NCBI RefSeq assembly: GCF_001700435.1
Contig: NZ_LYPC01000009.1
Coordinates: 1-64,000, forward strand
Origin: Paenibacillus pectinilyticus
Lineage (GTDB): Bacteria; Bacillota; Bacilli; Paenibacillales; NBRC-103111
DNA: 64,000 nucleotides
Direction: 5' to 3'
The position numbers and the translations under genes were made by a program. This document shows, in pieces, positions 44,054 through 55,159 of the stretch; the first letter of the stretch is position 1; each line of letters begins with the position of its first letter. The notes under the pieces were generated by a model. That model did not search any database, was not told where the DNA came from, and saw only the letters and a list, made by a program, of their open reading frames with translations.

Positions 44054-44944
44054 GTGTTACAGGGTATCGTGGGTACAGCAGAAGAAATGATTAATGCGCC
44101 TCTGGTGCACAAAGGCAAGGTTCGTGAACTCTATGATCTAGGCGATAGCTTTTTGATCGTGGTAACGGATCGGATTTCGGCATTTGATTACATTTTAAAA
44201 CCAGGCGTTCCGGATAAAGGATATGTACTGAATGCACTCAGCAAGTACTGGTTCGGTGTAACCAGCGGTTATATGAACAATCACATCATCCACACCGACG
44301 TGGAGAAGCTTCATGCGATTATTCCTAGCGCTGAGGATCGCGAACTATTGAAAGAGCGTATCATCGTGGCGAAAAAAGCGGACCGCATCTCCATCGAGTG
44401 CGTGGTTCGTGGCTACATCACGGGGAATGGCTGGAGACAGTACGAGAAAACCGGGGAAATTAACGGTCTTAAACTGCCTGAAGGCTTACGTAAAAACCAA
44501 CGCTTGCCGGAACCGATTTTCACGCCTGCAGCGAAAAATGATGTTGGTCATGATGAAGACATCTCCCTGGCTCAAATGAAAGAACTTGTGGGTGAAGAGT
44601 TGACCTACGCCCTGCAAGAGCGCAGCATCATGCTGTACACGCTGGCGCACTCCATCTGCGAGCAAAAAGGCATTATTTTAGCGGATACGAAGTTTGAATT
44701 CGGTTTTTATGCGGGTGAACTTATTATTATTGATGAGATTTTTACACCGGATTCTTCCCGTTATTGGTCTGAAGATAAATATGCCTTGGATATCGAGATC
44801 GATTCCATGGACAAAGAGCCTGTTCGCACGTACTTAGCGGGATCAGGTTGGGATAAAAATAGTGAACCGGACGAGCTTCCAGCATCAGTCGTGGAAGAGA
44901 CTTCGAACCGATATAAAGAAATTTTGCACCGCTTGGTTGACTAA
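44054..44944 (+). CDS. purC: SAICAR synthase
   Basis: A 296-aa enzyme joining aspartate to CAIR. Motifs: HKGKVRELYDLGDSFLIVVTDRISAFDYI in part near residues 18-45, IECVVRGYITGNGW, and ADTKFEFGF with IIDEIFTPDSSRYW. It belongs to the longer form of the family, unlike the ~240-aa protein of B. subtilis. GTG 44054 is chosen since AAGGAG lies 8 nt upstream; an in-frame TTG at 44030 would add 8 residues and overlap the ribosome-binding site. It lies between purB and purS as usual. Confidence 0.94.
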   Translation: MLQGIVGTAEEMINAPLVHKGKVRELYDLGDSFLIVVTDRISAFDYILKPGVPDKGYVLNALSKYWFGVTSGYMNNHIIHTDVEKLHAIIPSAEDRELLKERIIVAKKADRISIECVVRGYITGNGWRQYEKTGEINGLKLPEGLRKNQRLPEPIFTPAAKNDVGHDEDISLAQMKELVGEELTYALQERSIMLYTLAHSICEQKGIILADTKFEFGFYAGELIIIDEIFTPDSSRYWSEDKYALDIEIDSMDKEPVRTYLAGSGWDKNSEPDELPASVVEETSNRYKEILHRLVD

Positions 44945-44969
44945 AATAACGCTGAGGAGCGATTTCAGG

Positions 44970-45209
44970 ATGAAAGCAACAGTCTATGTAACGATTAAAC
45001 AAAACGTATTGGACGTGCAAGGAACAGCTGTACAAGGAGCGCTTCACTCCATGGGCTTTGAAGAAGTAGGCAAAGTACGCATCGGTAAATATTTGGAGCT
45101 TGAACTAGGTACGACGGACAGAGCAGAAGCAGAAACACGCGTGAAAGCAATGTGCGAGAAGCTGCTTGCGAACACAGTTATCGAAGACTACCGCTACGAA
45201 TTGGTGTAA
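44970..45209 (+). CDS. purS: FGAM synthase, PurS subunit
   Basis: A 79-aa protein. PurS bridges PurL and PurQ in the FGAM synthase complex, which converts FGAR to FGAM with glutamine. The sequence begins MKATVYVTIKQNVLDVQGTA and includes GFEEVGKVRIGKYLELEL, both typical. GAGGAG lies 11-12 nt before the ATG at 44970. A longer open frame from 44862 overlaps purC and is not used. Confidence 0.95.
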   Translation: MKATVYVTIKQNVLDVQGTAVQGALHSMGFEEVGKVRIGKYLELELGTTDRAEAETRVKAMCEKLLANTVIEDYRYELV

Positions 45210-45260
45210 TTAGAGGAAGTAAGCAAGCTTAACTATGCAAAACTTTTAGGAGGAAATACC

Positions 45261-45956
45261 ATGAATTTTGCGGTTCTTGTGTTCCCAGGATCGAATTGCG
45301 ATATCGATATGTATAAAGCAATTGAAGATAGCATTGGACAACCTGTTGATTATGTATGGCATACGGACGGCGACTTGTCCAAATACGATTGTATCCTAGT
45401 ACCAGGAGGATTCTCTTACGGGGATTACCTGCGTTGCGGAGCGATTGCGCAATTTACGAACGTGATGAAGGCTGTTGTGAAGGCTGCAGAAGAAGGCAAA
45501 TACATTCTAGGTATTTGTAACGGATTCCAAGTCTTAACGGAAGCTCGCTTACTGCCAGGCGCTTTGCTGCGCAATAACGGCATGAAATTCCGCTGCCACC
45601 AAACGGTTCTGAAAGTGGAGAATAACACGACGGCGTTCACACGTGACTATGCCGAAGGTGAATTGATCACGATTCCGATCGCACACGGTGAAGGCAACTA
45701 CTATTGTGACGAAGCTACATTGAAAGAATTGCAAGAAAACAACCAAATCGTGTTCCGTTACGAAGCGGGTAATAACCCGAATGGTTCACTTGATGATATC
45801 GCAGGAATCAGCAACAAAGCAGGGAACGTAGTGGGTATGATGCCCCATCCAGAGCGTGCCATTCATGAGATTCTAGGCTCCGCTGACGGTAAGAAAATGT
45901 TTACATCAATTCTAAGTGCTTGGAGGGAAAAACATGACGCAGCAGCTATCCGCTAA
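45261..45956 (+). CDS. purQ: FGAM synthase, glutaminase subunit
   Basis: A 231-aa class I glutamine amidotransferase that supplies ammonia to PurL. The nucleophile Cys is in [11 protein letters not shown], with the catalytic His and Glu in MMPHPERAI near the C terminus. [15 protein letters not shown] at the start is family-typical. TAGGAGG precedes the ATG. It overlaps purL by 23 bp. Confidence 0.96.
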   Translation: MNFAVLVFPGSNCDIDMYKAIEDSIGQPVDYVWHTDGDLSKYDCILVPGGFSYGDYLRCGAIAQFTNVMKAVVKAAEEGKYILGICNGFQVLTEARLLPGALLRNNGMKFRCHQTVLKVENNTTAFTRDYAEGELITIPIAHGEGNYYCDEATLKELQENNQIVFRYEAGNNPNGSLDDIAGISNKAGNVVGMMPHPERAIHEILGSADGKKMFTSILSAWREKHDAAAIR

Positions 45957-48177
45957 GGAACCATCCCCGGAACAAATCGCGGAACAGAAGATTTACAAGC
46001 AAATGGGTGTAACCGACGAGGAGTTTGCGAAAATTTGTGGTTTCCTTGGACGTACTCCGAACTACGTTGAGATCGGTGTATTCAGTGTAATGTGGTCCGA
46101 GCATTGTTCTTACAAAAATTCCAAGCCCGTTCTTCGCAAATTCCCAGTTACAGGACCTCGCGTTCTAATGGGACCTGGTGAAGGTGCAGGGATTGTAGAT
46201 ATCGGAGACAACCAAGCGGTTGTTTTCAAAATAGAAAGTCATAACCACCCTTCCGCAATCGAGCCTTATCAAGGCGCGGCGACAGGTGTGGGCGGTATTA
46301 TTCGTGATATTTTCTCCATGGGCGCACGCCCAGTGGCGTTATTGAACTCCTTGCGTTTCGGTAAATTGGAAAACGATCGTGTGAAGTACTTGTTCGAGCA
46401 CGTTGTCTCCGGTATCGCTGGATACGGTAACTGTATCGGGATTCCAACAGTTGGCGGCGAAGTGATGTTCGATGAGAGCTATGAGGGGAACCCGCTCGTT
46501 AACGCAATGTGCGTGGGTCTCATCGACCACGACATGATCCAACGCGGTGTTGCCAAAGGTGTTGGCAACCCAGTCTTCTACGTGGGCCCGGCAACAGGCC
46601 GCGATGGTATCCACGGTGCGACATTCGCATCCGAGGAACTAACAGCTGAATCCGAAGCGAAGCGTCCAGCGGTTCAAGTGGGCGATCCGTTCATGGAAAA
46701 GCTCGTGCTAGAAGCTTGTTTAGAGTTAATCGATTCCGGCATCGTGCTCGGAATTCAAGATATGGGTGCAGCGGGCCTTACATGTTCCTCCGCTGAGATG
46801 GCAAGTAAAGCAGGTAACGGCATGGAGCTGTACCTGGATGAAGTTCCACAACGCGAAGAAGGCATGACAGCTTATGAAATGATGCTGTCTGAGTCCCAAG
46901 AGCGTATGCTTTTCGTTGTTGAGCCGAAGGATGAAGCGCAAGCGAAAGGCATCTTCGAGCGCTGGGGCTTGCATTGTGCGAAAGTCGGTAAGGTAACCGA
47001 CGACGGTTTCCTTAAGCTGATTCACCACGGTGAAGTCGTGGCGAACATGCCTGTAGGCGCACTCGTGGACGAGTGCCCGGTTTACAATAAGCCAAGCAAA
47101 GTGCCGGCTTATTACGAAGCAAGCGCAGCGATCGATACAACACGTTACCCAGAGGTAACGAAGTTGACGGAAGCGCTGAAATCTGTACTCGCGTCCCCGA
47201 CGGTAGCGAGCAAAGAGTGGGTTTACAACCAGTATGACTACATGGTTCGTACAGAAACAGCTGTGCGTCCAGGTTCGGACGCAGCCGTAGTCACAATCCG
47301 CGGTACGCGCAAAGGTCTTGCGATGACAACGGATTGTAACGGACGTTACGTATACCTAGACCCAGAAGTGGGCGGACGTATCGCAGTATCCGAAGCAGCG
47401 CGTAACATCGTTTGTTCCGGTGCGGAGCCTCTTGCTGTAACAGATAACCTGAACTTTGGTTCCCCTGACAAGCCGGAAATCTTCTGGCAGCTGGAGAAAT
47501 CCACAGACGGTATGGCAGAAGCTTGCCGCTTCTTGGATACGCCAGTTATCGGCGGTAACGTTTCACTTTACAACGAGAACTCCAAAGGGGCTATTTACCC
47601 TACACCAGTTATCGGGATGGTTGGTCTTATCCATGATGTGGATCACATCACGACACAAGGCTTCAAAAACGAAGGCGACATCATTATCCTGCTAGGCGAG
47701 ACGAAAGCGGAGCTCGGCGGCAGCGAATTCCAATATGTAATTCATGGCGTAACTGAAGGCCGTCCACCTGAATTGGATTTGGCAACAGAGAAACTTCTAC
47801 AAAACACAGTGCTTAAAGCGATTCAAGAAGGTCTGGTTGCTTCTGCGCATGACTTGTCTGAAGGCGGCTTGGCTGTAGCACTTGCAGAAAGCTGTATCAG
47901 CGGAAACGTAGGCGCATCGGTGAATGTAGCGTCTGATCTTCGTCCTGATTTCGCTTTGTTCAGTGAAACGCAATCTCGTATCGTTCTAAGTGCTACGCCT
48001 GCCAAGGCTGATGCGCTTAAACATTGGATCGCTTCCCAAGGCGTACCTTATCAAGAAATCGGAACAGTTACAGGCTCAGACCTGACTGTCAAAATCAATA
48101 ACGAACAGCGTCTCCAGTCTCCGATAAGTGAGCTGGCGAAAGTCTGGAAGGATGCGATTCCATGTCTAATGGCGTGA
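45934..48177 (+). CDS. purL: FGAM synthase, PurL subunit
   Basis: A 747-aa ATP-dependent synthetase subunit of the small-PurL type (about 742 aa in B. subtilis), requiring PurS and PurQ. Motifs visible are [13 protein letters not shown] near residues 55-67, [21 protein letters not shown] with metal and ATP ligands, and [18 protein letters not shown]. It carries a second related half from about residue 400. The start at 45934 has GGAGGG 7 nt upstream, inside the purQ 3' end. It overlaps purF by 16 bp. Confidence 0.96.
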   Translation: MTQQLSAKEPSPEQIAEQKIYKQMGVTDEEFAKICGFLGRTPNYVEIGVFSVMWSEHCSYKNSKPVLRKFPVTGPRVLMGPGEGAGIVDIGDNQAVVFKIESHNHPSAIEPYQGAATGVGGIIRDIFSMGARPVALLNSLRFGKLENDRVKYLFEHVVSGIAGYGNCIGIPTVGGEVMFDESYEGNPLVNAMCVGLIDHDMIQRGVAKGVGNPVFYVGPATGRDGIHGATFASEELTAESEAKRPAVQVGDPFMEKLVLEACLELIDSGIVLGIQDMGAAGLTCSSAEMASKAGNGMELYLDEVPQREEGMTAYEMMLSESQERMLFVVEPKDEAQAKGIFERWGLHCAKVGKVTDDGFLKLIHHGEVVANMPVGALVDECPVYNKPSKVPAYYEASAAIDTTRYPEVTKLTEALKSVLASPTVASKEWVYNQYDYMVRTETAVRPGSDAAVVTIRGTRKGLAMTTDCNGRYVYLDPEVGGRIAVSEAARNIVCSGAEPLAVTDNLNFGSPDKPEIFWQLEKSTDGMAEACRFLDTPVIGGNVSLYNENSKGAIYPTPVIGMVGLIHDVDHITTQGFKNEGDIIILLGETKAELGGSEFQYVIHGVTEGRPPELDLATEKLLQNTVLKAIQEGLVASAHDLSEGGLAVALAESCISGNVGASVNVASDLRPDFALFSETQSRIVLSATPAKADALKHWIASQGVPYQEIGTVTGSDLTVKINNEQRLQSPISELAKVWKDAIPCLMA

Positions 48178-49694
48178 AGCAATCCAAGGCCCTGAAGCTT
48201 CCTGCGGCTCCGCAAGTTCAACTTGCAAATGGGCAGCACGAGCTTTGGACAGGCGAATATTACAACGAAGGTATCGGCGGCCAAGGCGGATTGTTCGATA
48301 AGCTGAATGAGGAGTGCGGTGTGTTCGGGGTGTACGGTCATCCCGACGCGTCCTCGCTGTGCTATTATGGGCTGCATGCCCTTCAGCATCGTGGACAGGA
48401 AAGTGCTGGCATCTGTACGGTCGATGATGGTAAATTCAACTATTACCGTGGGATGGGACTTGCGAAGGAAGTTTTTACAAATGATAATTTGCATCCACTC
48501 ACGGGTTCAACGGCTATCGCTCATGTTCGTTATTCAACAGCAGGCGAGAGCAAGTTGGCGAATGCGCAGCCGCTCGTGTTCAAATACCGTGAGGGCGATC
48601 TAGCGATTGCGACGAACGGGAACCTGGATAATGCCAACATTATCAAGCGTGAACTGGAGCGGAAGGGTTCCATTTTCCAAACAACTAGTGATACCGAGGT
48701 TATGGCGCATCTGATCGCTCGCTCGGAGCATGATGATATCGTGGATGCTGTGAAAGATGCGATGAATCAAGTCATCGGCGGTTTCGCTTTCCTCATTATT
48801 ACCAAAGATAAATTGATTGCTGCACTTGATCCGAACGGCTTACGTCCGTTCATGATCGGCCGTCTCGGAGAAGCTTACTTATTCGCTTCCGAGACATGTG
48901 CATTTGATGCGGTTGGGGCAACCTATTTCCGTGATGTGCAGCCTGGCGAGATCATTGTGATTGATCGTGATGGCTTCCGTTCGGAACGTTTTACTGAGAG
49001 TGGGAAGCGTGCGATATGTGCGATGGAATACATTTACTTCGCTCGTCCTGACAGCGACATCGATACGGTGAATATTCACTCCGCTCGTAAGCGGATGGGT
49101 AAACGCCTAGCGATGGAAGCGTTCGTGGATGCGGATATTGTAACCGGCGTGCCGGATTCCAGTATTTCGGCGGCGATTGGCTTTGCGGAACAAACGGGTA
49201 TTCCTTATGAGCTGGGTCTGATTAAGAACCGCTACACAGGTCGTACGTTCATCATTCCAAGCCAAGAGCTGCGTGAGCAAGGGGTTAAAATGAAGCTGAG
49301 CGCCGTTCGCAAGGTGGTCGAAGGCAAGCGTGTCGTGATGATCGATGATTCCATCGTTCGCGGGACAACGTCCTTACGCATCGTCAACCTGCTTCGTGAA
49401 GCAGGGGCAACGGAAGTGCATGTGCGGATTTCTTCGCCGCCTTTTATGAACCCATGCTATTACGGTATTGATACGCCGGACCGCAAAGAGCTCATCGCGG
49501 CGATGAATTCCATTGAAGAAATTCGCAAGGCCATCAACGCGGATTCGCTTCATTTTCTGACGAAGGATGGATTGTTGGATTCAATCGGTCAAGGTTCCGC
49601 TGGCAAAGAGAGCGGCTATTGTACAGCTTGTTTCGATAACAGCTATCCAACCGAAATCGTTGATGTGACGAAGATCGGTTGTGCTTGTGATTAA
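48162..49694 (+). CDS. purF: Amidophosphoribosyltransferase
   Basis: A 510-aa enzyme performing the first committed step, PRPP plus glutamine to phosphoribosylamine. The N-terminal nucleophile is expected to be C52 in [12 protein letters not shown], so the propeptide would be 51 residues, compared with 11 in B. subtilis. Other marks are [11 protein letters not shown], the PRPP loop [14 protein letters not shown], and the cysteines NPCYYGID and [11 protein letters not shown], which fit the [4Fe-4S] cluster of the Bacillus-type enzyme. A later TTG in the same frame (MFDKLNEEC) would give a short propeptide, so the start is less certain than the identity. Confidence 0.94.
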   Translation: MSNGVKQSKALKLPAAPQVQLANGQHELWTGEYYNEGIGGQGGLFDKLNEECGVFGVYGHPDASSLCYYGLHALQHRGQESAGICTVDDGKFNYYRGMGLAKEVFTNDNLHPLTGSTAIAHVRYSTAGESKLANAQPLVFKYREGDLAIATNGNLDNANIIKRELERKGSIFQTTSDTEVMAHLIARSEHDDIVDAVKDAMNQVIGGFAFLIITKDKLIAALDPNGLRPFMIGRLGEAYLFASETCAFDAVGATYFRDVQPGEIIVIDRDGFRSERFTESGKRAICAMEYIYFARPDSDIDTVNIHSARKRMGKRLAMEAFVDADIVTGVPDSSISAAIGFAEQTGIPYELGLIKNRYTGRTFIIPSQELREQGVKMKLSAVRKVVEGKRVVMIDDSIVRGTTSLRIVNLLREAGATEVHVRISSPPFMNPCYYGIDTPDRKELIAAMNSIEEIRKAINADSLHFLTKDGLLDSIGQGSAGKESGYCTACFDNSYPTEIVDVTKIGCACD

Positions 49695-49801
49695 TAACTG
49701 ATTCCGTAGATGCGTTGAGTTGCGTCGCGGTTCAGGTAACAAAGAGAAAGAGGGGGTCTAACGACCTCCCCATACATAGACAAACTAAGGAGTGTTGGTC
49801 A

Positions 49802-50842
49802 GTGTCGGATGCTTACAAAAAGGCTGGCGTCGATATCGCGGCGGGGAACGAAGCAGTAGAACGGATGAAAAAGCACGTAAAACGGACTTTCCGTCCTGAG
49901 GTGTTAACAGATCTCGGAGGCTTCGGCGGGCTGTTCAGCTTGAACAAAGACAAGTATGAGGAACCTGTTCTCGTTTCCGGTACGGACGGCGTAGGCACGA
50001 AGCTGAAGATCGCTTTTGCCATGGATAAGCATGATACGATTGGGATCGACGCAGTTGCAATGTGCGTGAATGATATTATCGTTCAAGGCGCAGAGCCATT
50101 GTTCTTCCTTGACTATCTCGCTTGTGACAAAGTCATTCCAGAGAAAATTGAAGCGATTATTAAAGGGATCGCTGACGGTTGTGCGCAATCAGGTTGCTCA
50201 CTAATCGGCGGCGAAACGGCGGAAATGCCGGGCATGTATGCACAAGGGGAGTATGACATTGCCGGCTTTACGGTTGGAATCGTCGACAAGAAAAAGATCA
50301 TCGACGGAACAACGATCCGTCCTGGAGATGTCGTGCTAGGACTAGCTTCAAGCGGTGTGCACAGTAACGGGTTCTCGCTTGTGCGTAAGCTTTTGCTAGA
50401 AGATAACGGGTATACCCTTCAAGGGCATGTGGAAGAGCTTGGTGACAAACTAGGTAACGTGCTGCTTGAGCCAACGAAGCTGTATGTGAAGCCAGTTCTA
50501 GCTATGTTGGAAGACGTAGCGATCAAAGGCATGGCGCACATTACAGGCGGCGGTTTCATCGAAAATATTCCGCGGGTTCTGCCTGATGGCGTGAACGTGG
50601 ACATTCAATATGGATCATGGCCTATCCTGCCGATTTTCTCCTTGATGCAGCGTGTGGGTAACATCACGAACAATGATATGTTCCGCACATTCAACATGGG
50701 GATCGGGATGGTAGTGATCGTGGCAGCTGACGATGCAGAGAAAGCGATTGCTGCAGCAGAAGCGCAAGGCGAGAAAGCTTATCGTTTAGGCGTTATAACT
50801 GAAGGCGAGCGTGTCGTTACGTTCCAAGGAGCTGACGTTTAA
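49802..50842 (+). CDS. purM: AIR synthase
   Basis: A 346-aa ATP-dependent cyclo-ligase converting FGAM to AIR, the same length as in B. subtilis. The N-terminal region [20 protein letters not shown], the segment [26 protein letters not shown] and [14 protein letters not shown] are diagnostic. The start is GTG at 49802, with AAGGAG 9 nt upstream; the open frame from 49715 extends through non-coding sequence. The 107-bp gap after purF contains AGAGGGGGTC and GACCTCCC, a possible small hairpin. PurN starts at its last base. Confidence 0.95.
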   Translation: MSDAYKKAGVDIAAGNEAVERMKKHVKRTFRPEVLTDLGGFGGLFSLNKDKYEEPVLVSGTDGVGTKLKIAFAMDKHDTIGIDAVAMCVNDIIVQGAEPLFFLDYLACDKVIPEKIEAIIKGIADGCAQSGCSLIGGETAEMPGMYAQGEYDIAGFTVGIVDKKKIIDGTTIRPGDVVLGLASSGVHSNGFSLVRKLLLEDNGYTLQGHVEELGDKLGNVLLEPTKLYVKPVLAMLEDVAIKGMAHITGGGFIENIPRVLPDGVNVDIQYGSWPILPIFSLMQRVGNITNNDMFRTFNMGIGMVVIVAADDAEKAIAAAEAQGEKAYRLGVITEGERVVTFQGADV

Positions 50843-51453
50843 TGCAGCCTTATCGCATTGCGGTTATGGCTTCGGGCAGCGGCTCGAATTTCCAGGCCAT
50901 CGTAGATCAAGTACAGAAGGGGAAGCTTGATGTTAGCATCGAGCTTCTTGTCTGTGATCGCCCACAGGCGTTCGTGGTTGAGCGTGCGAAGGAAGCGAAG
51001 GTGCCTGTGTTTGCCTTCAACCCGAAAGAATACGCAAGCCGCGAGGCGTACGAGACGCTTGTTTTGAAAGAGCTGCAGGATCGCCAGGTCGATCTGGTTG
51101 TGATGGCAGGCTACATGCGGATCATTACGAATGTGTTGGTTGAGCCTTTCTTCGGGCGGATGATTAACATTCATCCGTCGCTGCTGCCTTCGTTCCCCGG
51201 CGTACGCGCTGTGGAACAGGCTGTGGAGTATGGCGTGAAGCAGACCGGCGTCACGGTGCATTTCGTTGATGGCGGGCTGGACTCCGGCCCGATCATCGCT
51301 CAGCGTGCCGTGGAAATCCACGAGCACGAGACGGCCGATTCGCTCACGGAGCGAATCCATGCGGCTGAGCACGTGCTGCTGCCGCAGGTTGTGCGGTGGC
51401 TGCGCGAGGGCCGCGTGAGCTTGGACGGCCGCAGGGTTAGCGTGCGGCTGTAG
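50842..51453 (+). CDS. purN: GAR formyltransferase
   Basis: A 203-aa 10-formyl-THF-dependent GAR transformylase. Motifs: VMASGSGSNFQAIVDQV with the phosphate loop, YMRIITNVLVEPFFGRMINIHPSLLPSFPG with the catalytic Asn and His (within residues ~90-120), and DGGLDSGPIIAQ with the catalytic Asp. Its ATG overlaps the purM stop by one base. The G+C of the 3' half is high. A 630-bp repeat-filled gap separates it from purH, which is not the case in B. subtilis. Confidence 0.95.
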   Translation: MQPYRIAVMASGSGSNFQAIVDQVQKGKLDVSIELLVCDRPQAFVVERAKEAKVPVFAFNPKEYASREAYETLVLKELQDRQVDLVVMAGYMRIITNVLVEPFFGRMINIHPSLLPSFPGVRAVEQAVEYGVKQTGVTVHFVDGGLDSGPIIAQRAVEIHEHETADSLTERIHAAEHVLLPQVVRWLREGRVSLDGRRVSVRL

Positions 51454-51517
51454 GGTTTGCGGCGAGGAGGAGATGCCTCGCCGGAATCCGCACCGGAAAA
51501 TTACACCGGACACGCGC

Positions 51518-51990
51518 AATAAGCACTCACGGTGGTCTTAATGCGCGAAGAATCGCGAATATGGAAGCAATACGCAAGCTAGAGGTGCTTATTACGCGAG
51601 TGTGCGCCGGAAGTCGCACCGGATTCGGGCAATAAGCACTCACGGTGGTCTTAATGGGCGATAAATCACGCATTCGGAATCAATAAGCAAGCTAGAGGTG
51701 CTTATTACGCGAGTGTGCGCCGGAAGTCGCACCGGATTCGGGCAATAAGCACTCACGGTGGTCTTAATGTGCGATAAATCACGCATTCGGAATCAATAAG
51801 CAAGCTAGAGGTGCTTATTACGCGAGTGTGCGCCGGAAGTCGCACCGGATTCGGGCAATAAGCACTCACGGTGGTCTTAATGTGCGATAAATCACGCATT
51901 CGGAAGCAATAAGCAAGCTAGAGGTGCTTATTACGCGGGTATGCGCCGGAAATCGCACCGAACTTTCGCAATAAGCACTAACGTTTACAA
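51518..51990. repeat. 113-bp tandem repeat array inside the pur operon
   Basis: AATAAGCACTCACGGTGG begins units at 51518, 51631, 51744 and 51857, exactly 113 bp apart, and a diverged fifth start is at 51970. Each unit begins with AATAAGCAC and contains AGGTGCTTATT near its end, so it can fold into a long hairpin. It also carries a TGCGCCGGAAGTCGCACCGG segment. The array lies between purN and purH; no gene or terminator with a T run is seen between 51454 and 52086. Confidence 0.9.
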
Positions 51991-52014
51991 CAATGCGGAA
52001 CGGTAATGTTGAAA

Positions 52015-52062
52015 CAATTCATTCATTCACTCACTCATACATTCATTTCATTCACATACAAA
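52015..52062. repeat. ATTC/ACTC tetranucleotide run before purH
   Basis: A pyrimidine-rich stretch on a 4-bp period (CATTCATTCACTCACTCATA and on), 20-70 bp upstream of the purH start. It is simple sequence and would lie in the mRNA just before the purH ribosome-binding site. Confidence 0.7.
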
Positions 52063-52086
52063 CCCATTCCCTAAGGAGGAAGCATA

Positions 52087-53634
52087 GTGGCAATCAAAAG
52101 AGCACTGATTTCCGTTTTCGATAAAACGGGCATCGTTGAATTCGCGAGCGAGCTGTCGAAGCTGGGCGTCGAAATCATTTCCACAGGCGGTACGCTTAGT
52201 TTGTTGAAGGATAAAGGGGTACCGGTCATCGGTATTTCCGAGGTTACAGGATTCCCAGAAATCATGGACGGCCGCGTGAAAACACTTCACCCGAACGTAC
52301 ATGGCGGACTTCTAGCTGTTCGTGACAACGAGGAGCACCAAGCAAGCATGAAAGAGCTTGGCTTAGAGTACATTGATCTCGTTGTCGTGAATTTGTATCC
52401 TTTTGCAGAAACGATTGCGAAGCCAGATGTGACGTACGAGGATGCGATCGAGAACATCGATATCGGTGGACCTACCATGCTTCGTTCCGCAGCGAAAAAC
52501 CATGCTTTCGTTTCCGTTATCGTCGACACGACGGACTATGCGAAAGTGTTGGAAGAAGTACAAGAGACTGGCGACACTACGCTTGAGACGCGCAAACGTC
52601 TAGCAGCGAAAGTGTTCCGTCACACAGGTGCTTACGATGCTTTGATTGGCGACTATTTGACTGGCCTCCAAGGCGAGCCTTACCCAGAGCGTTACACAGT
52701 AACGTACGAGAAAATGCAAGAGCTTCGCTACGGCGAGAACCCGCACCAAAGCGCAGCGTTCTACCGCACGCCGAATGCGGCTGCTGGCAACATCACAACG
52801 GCTGAACAATTACACGGTAAGGAATTATCGTACAACAATATCAATGACGCGAACACAGCCCTGCAAATTGTCAAAGAGTTCAGCGAGCCTGCGGTTGTTG
52901 CCGTTAAGCACATGAACCCTTGCGGCGTGGGTATCGGTACGAACGTGCTTGAAGCTTACACGAAAGCGTACAATGCAGACCCAACGTCCATCTTCGGTGG
53001 TATCGTTGCTGCGAACCGTGCGATTGACGAAGCAACAGCACAATTGCTGCATGAGATCTTCTTGGAGATCGTCATCGCGCCAGATTTTACACCAGAAGCA
53101 CTTGAGATTCTAGCTAAAAAGAAAAACATCCGCCTACTCAAAGTAGCTGGTTTGGATACGATTGCTGGTCGTGAGTCCCAGCCAGTGATTACAACAGTGG
53201 AAGGCGGCATGCTGGTACAAGCTAGCGATGCTTACCAATTGACAGAAGCAGATCTGAAAGTCGTTTCCGAGCGTCAACCGACAGCAGAAGAGATGAAGCA
53301 ATTACTTTTCGCATGGAAAGTAGTTAAGCACGTTAAATCTAACGCCATCGTACTCGTGGCTGACGATATGACTGTGGGCGTAGGCGCTGGTCAAATGAAC
53401 CGTGTCGGCGCAGCGAAAATCGCGATCGAGCAAGCTGGCGAGAAGTCCAAAGGCTCCGTCCTTTCGTCCGACGCATTCTTCCCGATGGGCGACACGCTCG
53501 AAATGGCAGCAAAAGCCGGCATCACTGCCGTGATTCAGCCAGGCGGCTCCATCAAAGACGAAGAATCCATTCGCGTTGCTAACGAAAATGGCATTGCGAT
53601 GGTCATGACAGGCGTTCGTCACTTTAAACACTAA
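52087..53634 (+). CDS. purH: Bifunctional AICAR transformylase / IMP cyclohydrolase
   Basis: A 515-aa enzyme catalysing the last two steps to IMP. The N-terminal cyclohydrolase domain (residues ~1-195) shows [20 protein letters not shown] and [15 protein letters not shown]; the transformylase domain has [26 protein letters not shown] and the C-terminal [19 protein letters not shown]. The start is GTG at 52087 after TAAGGAGGAAG. It follows the 113-bp repeat array; there is no clear new promoter, so the array is probably transcribed as part of the operon. Confidence 0.96.
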   Translation: MAIKRALISVFDKTGIVEFASELSKLGVEIISTGGTLSLLKDKGVPVIGISEVTGFPEIMDGRVKTLHPNVHGGLLAVRDNEEHQASMKELGLEYIDLVVVNLYPFAETIAKPDVTYEDAIENIDIGGPTMLRSAAKNHAFVSVIVDTTDYAKVLEEVQETGDTTLETRKRLAAKVFRHTGAYDALIGDYLTGLQGEPYPERYTVTYEKMQELRYGENPHQSAAFYRTPNAAAGNITTAEQLHGKELSYNNINDANTALQIVKEFSEPAVVAVKHMNPCGVGIGTNVLEAYTKAYNADPTSIFGGIVAANRAIDEATAQLLHEIFLEIVIAPDFTPEALEILAKKKNIRLLKVAGLDTIAGRESQPVITTVEGGMLVQASDAYQLTEADLKVVSERQPTAEEMKQLLFAWKVVKHVKSNAIVLVADDMTVGVGAGQMNRVGAAKIAIEQAGEKSKGSVLSSDAFFPMGDTLEMAAKAGITAVIQPGGSIKDEESIRVANENGIAMVMTGVRHFKH

Positions 53635-53700
53635 AACAATTGAGAATGCTCACGATTCGTAAGTGGACCGTGGGCATTCCCCATGAGAGGGGTTTCCAGA

Positions 53701-54966
53701 ATGCGTGTATTAGTTATTGGACGTGGCGGACGCGAGCATGCCATTGTATGGGCACTCAGCAAAAGCCCGAAAATCAGCAAACTGTTCTGCGCACCAGGAA
53801 ACGGCGGGATTGCCGGATTAGCGGAATGCGTACCGATTACGGAGCTTCAATTCGATGAGATCAGCACATTTGCCAAGGAGCAAGCGATTGACTTGGTCAT
53901 GGTCGCGCCTGATGATCCGTTAGCGGCAGGTTTGGTAGATCATTTGGAGTCGAAAGGCATTGCAGCATTCGGTCCGCGCGCCAACGCTGCAATCATCGAA
54001 GGCAGCAAAGTGTTTATGAAGCAGTTGCTTAAAAAATACAGCATTCCTACAGCTGCGTACGAGTCTTTTGACGCGTATGAGCCGGCACTGGCTTATTTGC
54101 GCTCACAGAAAGCGCCAATCGTCATCAAAGCAGATGGCTTAGCCGCTGGTAAAGGCGTTACGGTTGCGCAAACGATGGAAGAAGCGGAAGCTGCGCTGAA
54201 AGACATCATGGTGGGTCAGGTATTTGGGGCATCGGCAGGCGCGAGCGTCGTGATCGAGGAGTTCCTGATAGGACAAGAAATGTCGTTATTGGCGTTCGTT
54301 GATGGTTCAACGGTGCGTTTGATGGTGCCTTCGCAGGATCATAAGCCGGTATTTGATAACGATAAAGGACCGAATACAGGCGGAATGGGGACGTATTCCC
54401 CGCTGCCGCATATTCCAGAGTCCATCGTGCAGGAAGCACTTGTGAACATCGTTCAGCCTACGGCGGATGCCATGGTAGCAGAAGGCCGTCCGTTCAAAGG
54501 CGTGCTGTATGCGGGTCTGATTTTGACTCCTAACGGTGTAAAAACAATTGAGTTCAACGCGCGGTTCGGTGATCCGGAGACGCAGGTGATTTTGCCGCGA
54601 TTAAAGACGGATTTGCTCGATATTTTCCTAGCGATCAACAACGGAACATTGGCTGAGCAGCCGATCGAGTGGAGCGAACAAGCTGCAGTATGCGTGATTG
54701 TCGCTTCACCAGGATACCCAGGGCCGTATCCGAAAGGACTGCCAATTACAGGACTTGATCAAGTGCAGGATTCCCTCGTGTTCCACGCGGGTACTGCGGT
54801 TGATGTGAACGGTCAAATCGTCACCAACGGTGGACGCGTGCTTGGGATCACTGGCCTTGGCAAAGATATCGTTGAAGCTCGTCAGAAGGCTTATGCGGAT
54901 GCGGATCGGATCCATTTTGAAGGTAAGCATTACCGGACGGATATTGCGATGAAGGCATTGAAATAG
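53701..54966 (+). CDS. purD: GAR synthetase
   Basis: A 421-aa ATP-grasp ligase joining phosphoribosylamine and glycine. VLVIGRGGREHAIVWAL at the N terminus, IKADGLAAGKGVTVA in the ATP-grasp core, FDNDKGPNTGGMGTYSP and EFNARFGDPETQVILPRL are typical. ATG 53701 is preferred over an in-frame upstream ATG at 53683 because the conserved sequence starts there and AGAGGGG is at fair distance. It is the last gene of the operon, with a terminator 50 bp downstream. Confidence 0.95.
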   Translation: MRVLVIGRGGREHAIVWALSKSPKISKLFCAPGNGGIAGLAECVPITELQFDEISTFAKEQAIDLVMVAPDDPLAAGLVDHLESKGIAAFGPRANAAIIEGSKVFMKQLLKKYSIPTAAYESFDAYEPALAYLRSQKAPIVIKADGLAAGKGVTVAQTMEEAEAALKDIMVGQVFGASAGASVVIEEFLIGQEMSLLAFVDGSTVRLMVPSQDHKPVFDNDKGPNTGGMGTYSPLPHIPESIVQEALVNIVQPTADAMVAEGRPFKGVLYAGLILTPNGVKTIEFNARFGDPETQVILPRLKTDLLDIFLAINNGTLAEQPIEWSEQAAVCVIVASPGYPGPYPKGLPITGLDQVQDSLVFHAGTAVDVNGQIVTNGGRVLGITGLGKDIVEARQKAYADADRIHFEGKHYRTDIAMKALK

Positions 54967-55014
54967 GTTGTAGATGAACGATTAGAACGGCTAGAACGAG
55001 CTAGACCAACACAA

Positions 55015-55076
55015 AAACACAGTCCTCTTAGAAGCGAAACCCGATTGGGGGCGTGCGCAGGGGGCTGTGTTTTTTG
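55015..55076 (+). terminator. pur operon terminator
   Basis: AAACACAGTCC pairs with GGGCTGTGTTT (one wobble) and is followed by TTTT; a smaller hairpin sits in the loop. It lies 48 nt after the purD stop codon. Confidence 0.75.
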
Positions 55077-55159
55077 CATGTTGGAGGGAACTAGGTGAAG
55101 TGGAGCGACGAGGGAATAAGTCACCATACGCCATGAGTTGTTGACCAACACAGCCCCTC

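Noticed and set aside
51518..51990. 113-bp units as a CRISPR array
   Set aside because: The whole 113-bp unit is repeated, there are no unique spacers of constant length, and no cas genes are near.
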